From: Lutimaribacter saemankumensis
Lineage (GTDB): Bacteria; Pseudomonadota; Alphaproteobacteria; Rhodobacterales; Rhodobacteraceae
NCBI RefSeq assembly: GCF_900100005.1
Contig: NZ_FNEB01000001.1
Span: 884,407-948,406 of the forward strand
Direction of reading: 5' to 3'
DNA: 64,000 bases
Position numbers and translations under genes: made by a program. Numbering within the stretch: position 1 is the stretch's first letter; every line of letters starts with the position of its first letter. The notes beneath the pieces are model-generated. The model was not told the DNA's origin and did no database searches. It saw only the letters and a list, made by a program, of their open reading frames with translations. Positions 62,301 to 64,000 of this stretch are shown piece by piece.

Positions 62301-62588
62301 ATGCTATTCATCTTATTTCTTGTCGGAGTCCTGCTGATAGGCTGGTTTATCCCTCAGGCTATTCTGCGGCGTGCAAACTTCAGGTTCGCGGCGATTTTGG
62401 CCGTGGTCTGCGCTCTCGTTTCAGGCGCGCTGTTTATTTGGCTGGGAGCTCAGATCGCGGGGGTGATGGGCATAGGAGACGCCGCGACAGAGTTCGAACG
62501 AGGCTTCAACGCCTGGAAGATCATGATCTTCTTGGCTCCCGCATCTGCTATCCAGGCACAAAGCCGAAAGAAAAACAGAGGGGCTTAA
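62301..62588 (+). CDS. small membrane protein, hypothetical
   Basis: 95 residues with two hydrophobic segments (MLFILFLVGVLLIGWFIPQA and FAAILAVVCALVSGALFIWL) and a third weaker one near residue 75 (KIMIFLAPASAIQA), ending in a basic SRKKNRGA tail. I do not recognise it. The ribosome-binding site is weak, so the gene is supported mainly by its membrane-protein character and coding-like composition. Confidence 0.55.
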   Translation: MLFILFLVGVLLIGWFIPQAILRRANFRFAAILAVVCALVSGALFIWLGAQIAGVMGIGDAATEFERGFNAWKIMIFLAPASAIQAQSRKKNRGA

Positions 62589-62715
62589 CTACCGCATAGC
62601 AAACATCGAGGCTTTCCAGCACTGTCCGCTCTGGGCTCAGACCCTCAGTTCACTGCGGTTTGATCAAACGTCTGCAAAGTGGGACAACACTGACATTCGT
62701 TTCTCAGTCGCTTTA

Positions 62716-62741
62716 AATAAAAAGGCCGCCCGAAGGCGGCC
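62716..62741 (-). terminator. intrinsic terminator after the island fasciclin gene
   Basis: On the minus strand GGCCGCC, loop TTCG, GGCGGCC, then TTTTTATTT, 25 bp past the stop. The TTCG tetraloop makes the hairpin very stable. Confidence 0.92.
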
Positions 62742-62765
62742 AAATACTAGTAAATCAATGCGCTG

Positions 62766-63266
62766 TTACTTCGGCAGGATAACGGCGTCGATCACATGGA
62801 TAACGCCGTTAGACGCTTCAATGTCTGCCTTGACGACAGATGCACCATCTACCTTCACGCCGCTAAACGCATTGATACCAACAGACTGACCGTTAACGGT
62901 TTCCGCAGACAGTTTCTTACCTGAAATATCAGAAGACATCACTTTGCCCGGCACGACGTGATACGTCAGGATGGCAACGAGTTGATCACGATTTTCCGGC
63001 TTCAACAGTGTTTCAACAGTACCTTCAGGGAGTGCTGCAAAAGCTTCATCCGTCGGTGCAAAAACCGTGAAGGGGCCTTCTCCCTTCAAGGTTTCGACCA
63101 GGCCAGCCGCCTGAACGGCAGCGACCAGCGTGGAAAAGGAACCCGCGCTGACTGCAGTATCCACAATATCCATCTTGCTGCCGTGGCCATCTGCCATTGC
63201 AGTGGTGGTGCCAGCCAGAGCAAGAGCAAAGCCCGCTGCCGCGCCAAAGAAAGTCCGTCGTAGCAT
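62766..63266 (-). CDS. exported fasciclin-domain protein (second copy)
   Basis: 166 residues: signal peptide ([21 protein letters not shown]) and one FAS1 domain with [20 protein letters not shown] and [13 protein letters not shown]. It is clearly a paralogue of the protein at 31945-32514: both have [20 protein letters not shown] and [11 protein letters not shown]. Codon use is richer in A and T than that copy, as is common for the island. ATG at 63266 follows GAGGGA. It has its own terminator and lies alone. Confidence 0.92.
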   Translation of the reverse strand: MLRRTFFGAAAGFALALAGTTTAMADGHGSKMDIVDTAVSAGSFSTLVAAVQAAGLVETLKGEGPFTVFAPTDEAFAALPEGTVETLLKPENRDQLVAILTYHVVPGKVMSSDISGKKLSAETVNGQSVGINAFSGVKVDGASVVKADIEASNGVIHVIDAVILPK

Positions 63267-63631
63267 GTGTCATCCCTCATGTTTGATGTGGGATAAGTAC
63301 GAGAGCGTGTTCAATGTGGATGTGGCGCGCTGCAGCTGACGCCAGAAACGCATGGCTAATTCATTGATAAACCGAATAAAAACGTTTTCGTCAGATTTGT
63401 TTCAGTAGGCTCCTTAAACTACTGCGTGATGCCCCTCCACGATCAAACTTGTCTTTAGCCACCATGGCCTCGGGGTCCGCTTAGGGCTCAGAGCCGACGT
63501 GCGCTGCGGTATGTGCCAACGTCTTCTTCACGGACGAAGCAGACATGTGTGTTTTTGGATCCGGGTCGTAGCAGCTCACATCAGGGCTGGCAGGCTCCAC
63601 CGGGGAACTCGTTTCGCCCGCCAGGCTTTTG
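63267..63631. other. 365-bp gap without a supported gene
   Basis: The first 150 bp (up to about 63,410, with AATTCATTGATAAACCGAAT) probably contain the promoter of the leftward fasciclin gene. The remainder has short frames on both strands but no sign of coding. It ends at the stop of the gene remnant at 63632. Confidence 0.5.
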
Positions 63632-63859
63632 TCACTCGTTCGTTGCAAGCACGTCAGCACCTTGTGGGGAGCAATCTTCCAAGAAGGTCCATGCGGGCTT
63701 GGCGTTTTCTTCCAGGATCAAGTCGATCACCCGTGCATACCGATCACCATACTGCTGCAGCATCGTCACTTGCGCGGCAGTATCAGCGGGTAGTTCGACC
63801 GGCTCTCCTTTCACGGTCACTAATGTGAACTTCAGGCAGTTCTCGGGAGCTGCCTGTAA
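63632..63859 (-). pseudogene. 3' remnant of a gene cut by an insertion sequence
   Basis: 75 codons open from the presumed IS end (63860) to a TGA at 63632. The translation looks like real protein: KFTLVTVKGEPVELPADTAA, then MLQQYGDRYARVIDLILEE and PAWTFLEDCSPQGADVLATN. I do not recognise the family. The frame has no start of its own except a GTG at 63820 without a ribosome site, and upstream it is stopped by TAG inside the presumed IS. I infer that the 5' part was separated by transposon insertion. Confidence 0.4.
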
Positions 63860-64000
63860 GGTGCTGTCAGACTAATTCGAACTCGTCTCTGCAAGGACAG
63901 CGACGCTGTCCCTTATGCCGCGCAGAGACCACGCCACTCGGTAAGAGCGGCGGCGCGGTTCTGCTTGAAATGATCTCGGCTTGAGAGGCTGCGATCCTGG
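63860..64000 (-). mobile_element. left part of an insertion sequence (IS6-like?), cut by window edge
   Basis: The window ends inside what looks like an IS. A candidate terminal sequence GGTGCTGTCAGACTAATTCG begins at 63860, about 50 bp outside the transposase stop, the spacing expected for an IS end. The matching inverted repeat and any target duplication lie past the window. Family assignment rests on the transposase end only. Confidence 0.5.
63913..64000 (-). CDS. transposase C-terminus (partial), IS6-like
   Basis: 28 residues and a TAA are in the window: RSLSSRDHFKQNRAAALTEW, then RGLCAA. The FKxxRxAALxEWRxL pattern is what I recall from the C-termini of IS6-type DDE transposases in Rhodobacterales. 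The rest of the gene, with the catalytic residues, is to the right of base 64,000. Confidence 0.5.
   Translation of the reverse strand, partial: QDRSLSSRDHFKQNRAAALTEWRGLCAA

Noticed and set aside
63499..63828. Plus-strand frame of 109 codons near the right end
   Set aside because: It overlaps the more protein-like minus-strand remnant and has a Ser/Arg/His-rich, low-quality translation.

Overview
The window looks like chromosomal DNA of an alphaproteobacterium of the Rhodobacterales (Roseobacter / Paracoccaceae type). Supporting signs are a high G+C content, dense genes with many 4-bp ATGA/GTGA overlaps, an aerobic-type cobaltochelatase pair (CobS/CobT), a SAM-II riboswitch in front of metZ, a pcm-tolC-DUF2497 cluster, DUF1127, DUF3572 and DUF6280 proteins, a VPLPA-CTERM protein, and intergenic double-hairpin repeats of the kind seen in roseobacters. 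This is inferred from gene content; no rRNA is present.

Layout. 1-4.4 kb: a partial MarR regulator, a DUF3572 protein, a PleD-like diguanylate cyclase, and a leftward stress module (EF-hand protein, ECF sigma factor, small membrane partner, CpxP-like periplasmic protein). 4.4-8.4 kb: DUF983, Nudix, a DMT exporter, a fatty acid desaturase and a divergent XRE regulator. 8.4-12.4 kb: a translationally coupled set that looks like carnitine breakdown (beta-keto acid cleavage enzyme, lipocalin-type lipoprotein, carnitine dehydrogenase/thioesterase fusion) behind an aldo/keto reductase. 12.4-21.7 kb: DsrE protein, orphan ImuA-like protein, MFS, metG, trkH, DUF1127, a protein with a histone-H1-like tail, folE2, and metZ with its riboswitch. 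21.9-31.8 kb: hydrolase, GST, yciB, DMT transporter, ftsY, YhhN, an AlkB-like hydroxylase with a coupled thioesterase, a J-domain protein and a secreted MsrB. 31.9-33.8 kb: ECF sigma / anti-sigma / fasciclin operon. 34-37 kb: cobS and cobT. 37-53 kb: mostly housekeeping enzymes (aminopeptidase P, ClC, FAD-linked oxidase, valS, hisC-like, class V aminotransferase, ygfZ). 53-59 kb: efp, cobQ, DUF2497 (PopZ-like), tolC, pcm, tRNA-Cys.

From the 3' end of tRNA-Cys (59,254) to the right edge the character changes: lower G+C, a tyrosine recombinase facing the tRNA, two unknown genes coupled to it, a sorted surface protein, a second fasciclin protein, a gene remnant and the C-terminal end of a transposase. 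I read this as the left end of a mobile genomic island integrated at tRNA-Cys, itself hit by an insertion sequence. Its right end is outside the window.

The genes fall into several themes: envelope stress sensing (two ECF systems), cobalamin and methionine metabolism (cobS, cobT, cobQ; metZ under SAM control), use of quaternary amines and aliphatic carbon (carnitine set, AlkB-like set), and translation (metG, valS, efp, ftsY, tRNA-Cys). I see no single large undescribed system. The points most worth a second look are the receiver domain of the diguanylate cyclase that has lost its active site, the lipocalin inside the carnitine operon, the orphan ImuA-like protein without a P-loop, and the island.
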